From Nitrospirota bacterium (lineage in GTDB: Bacteria; Nitrospirota; Thermodesulfovibrionia; Thermodesulfovibrionales; Dissulfurispiraceae): a stretch of 21,088 nucleotides of DNA. The notes beneath the pieces are model-generated. The model searched no databases. It was not told the DNA's origin and saw only the letters and a program-made list of their open reading frames with translations. A program made the position numbers and the translations under genes. The stretch is taken from NCBI GenBank assembly GCA_013349595.1, contig DUZI01000003.1, positions 1 to 21,088 on the forward strand, given 5' to 3'. Below are positions 20,881 through 21,088 of this stretch, piece by piece (within the stretch, counting starts at the first letter, position 1; the number at the start of each line of letters is the position of its first letter).

Positions 20881-21088
20881 TCCTTAAAATAGTGATAGGA
20901 AGGGCTGTTTCAGGCTTTTTATAATCGACAGATTTTATTTAATTTTGCTTTATTCATTATAATGCAATGCCTTATGACAAAGCCCTAGAAAATTTTTTTT
21001 ATAAGGTGTCGTATAAAAATTCCACACCAGCCCTTCCTATCTTACTTGCTGCTTTTATTAAGCTTTTTAGTTCTATCGTTGATTTTGG
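20881..21088 (+). repeat. Inverted repeat copy B
   Basis: Plus-strand partner of the minus-strand segment 14605-14399. The first ~85 bases are non-coding leader, shared by both copies and including TTTTTATAATC, which contains an exact TATAAT (20920-20925) that could be a -10 element, though I see no -35 hexamer at normal spacing. The rest is the 5' end of a reading frame starting at 20967. The copy continues past the window end, so its full length is unknown. Confidence 0.75.
20967..21088 (+). CDS. Unrecognised protein, N-terminal fragment
   Basis: An open frame from ATG 20967 to the window end (40 complete codons) begins MPYDKALENFFYKVSYKN and continues STPALPILLAAFIKLFSS into a hydrophobic segment. 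It is in the intact copy of the repeat; copy A has the same start but frameshifts. The pattern, a short charged start followed by a hydrophobic helix, loosely resembles the N-terminus of LpxK (lipid A 4'-kinase) of some deltaproteobacteria, which I suggest only as a guess. No Shine-Dalgarno sequence precedes the ATG. It is divergent from purL with a 100-base gap, so both promoters would have to lie in the repeat leader. Confidence 0.4.
   Translation, partial: MPYDKALENFFYKVSYKNSTPALPILLAAFIKLFSSIVDF

Noticed and set aside
20920..20925. Exact TATAAT as a promoter for the gene at 20967
   Set aside because: No -35-like hexamer at 16 to 18 bases upstream, and AT-rich sequence gives TATAAT by chance. 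Mentioned in the repeat entry only.
1..21088. CRISPR array, tRNA or rRNA genes, insertion sequences
   Set aside because: No regularly spaced direct repeats, cloverleaf or transposase frame was seen on either strand by reading; the only long repeat is the inverted pair reported above.

Overview
The window is about 14.25 kb of one continuous plus-strand ribosomal-protein operon followed by a convergent minus-strand block of envelope-type genes and purL. Non-coding RNA genes, CRISPR arrays, tRNAs and insertion sequences were not seen. The organism is an AT-rich bacterium: 33% G+C counted over 181-420 in rpsJ. It has a fused tuf-S10-spc-alpha gene order, a short zinc-type S14, zinc-type S4 and L36, lipoproteins with lipoboxes, and a large single-chain PurL. 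This suggests a diderm, probably Nitrospirota, Desulfobacterota or a related deep lineage; I cannot place it more exactly from sequence reading alone.

Region 1 (1-14254): the end of tuf, then rpsJ-rplC-rplD-rplW-rplB-rpsS-rplV-rpsC-rplP-rpmC-rpsQ-rplN-rplX-rplE-rpsZ-rpsH-rplF-rplR-rpsE-rplO-secY-map-infA-rpmJ-rpsM-rpsK-rpsD-rpoA-rplQ. Genes overlap or are spaced by tens of bases at most, so this is a translation, transcription and protein-export operon. Two usual members are missing from their places: rpmD (L30) between rpsE and rplO, and adk between secY and map. Several starts are GTG or TTG and are set by the position of the Shine-Dalgarno sequence.

Region 2 (14255-14627): the gap between convergent operons. 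It is not empty. A small plus-strand gene at 14271 encodes a one-helix membrane peptide that meets an in-frame TGA at codon 30. The frame stays open for 16 more codons to a tandem TGA-TAG, and a hairpin sits 19 nt after the TGA with a G in its apical loop. This fits a bacterial selenocysteine insertion element, so the gene is a candidate for an undescribed small membrane selenoprotein. It is followed by one copy of a roughly 205-bp repeat.

Region 3 (14628-20866, minus strand): purL, then a 74-aa unknown, a DUF3617-like periplasmic protein, a small Cys/Tyr-rich lipoprotein, and two tandem FlgO-domain-like exported proteins, read in that order. Shine-Dalgarno sequences shorten three of the longest possible frames.

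Region 4 (20867-21088): the second copy of the repeat, in inverted orientation relative to the first, carrying the open 5' end of a gene that runs off the window. The copy at 14.4-14.6 kb is frameshifted relative to it, so the whole minus-strand block is bracketed by an old inverted duplication.
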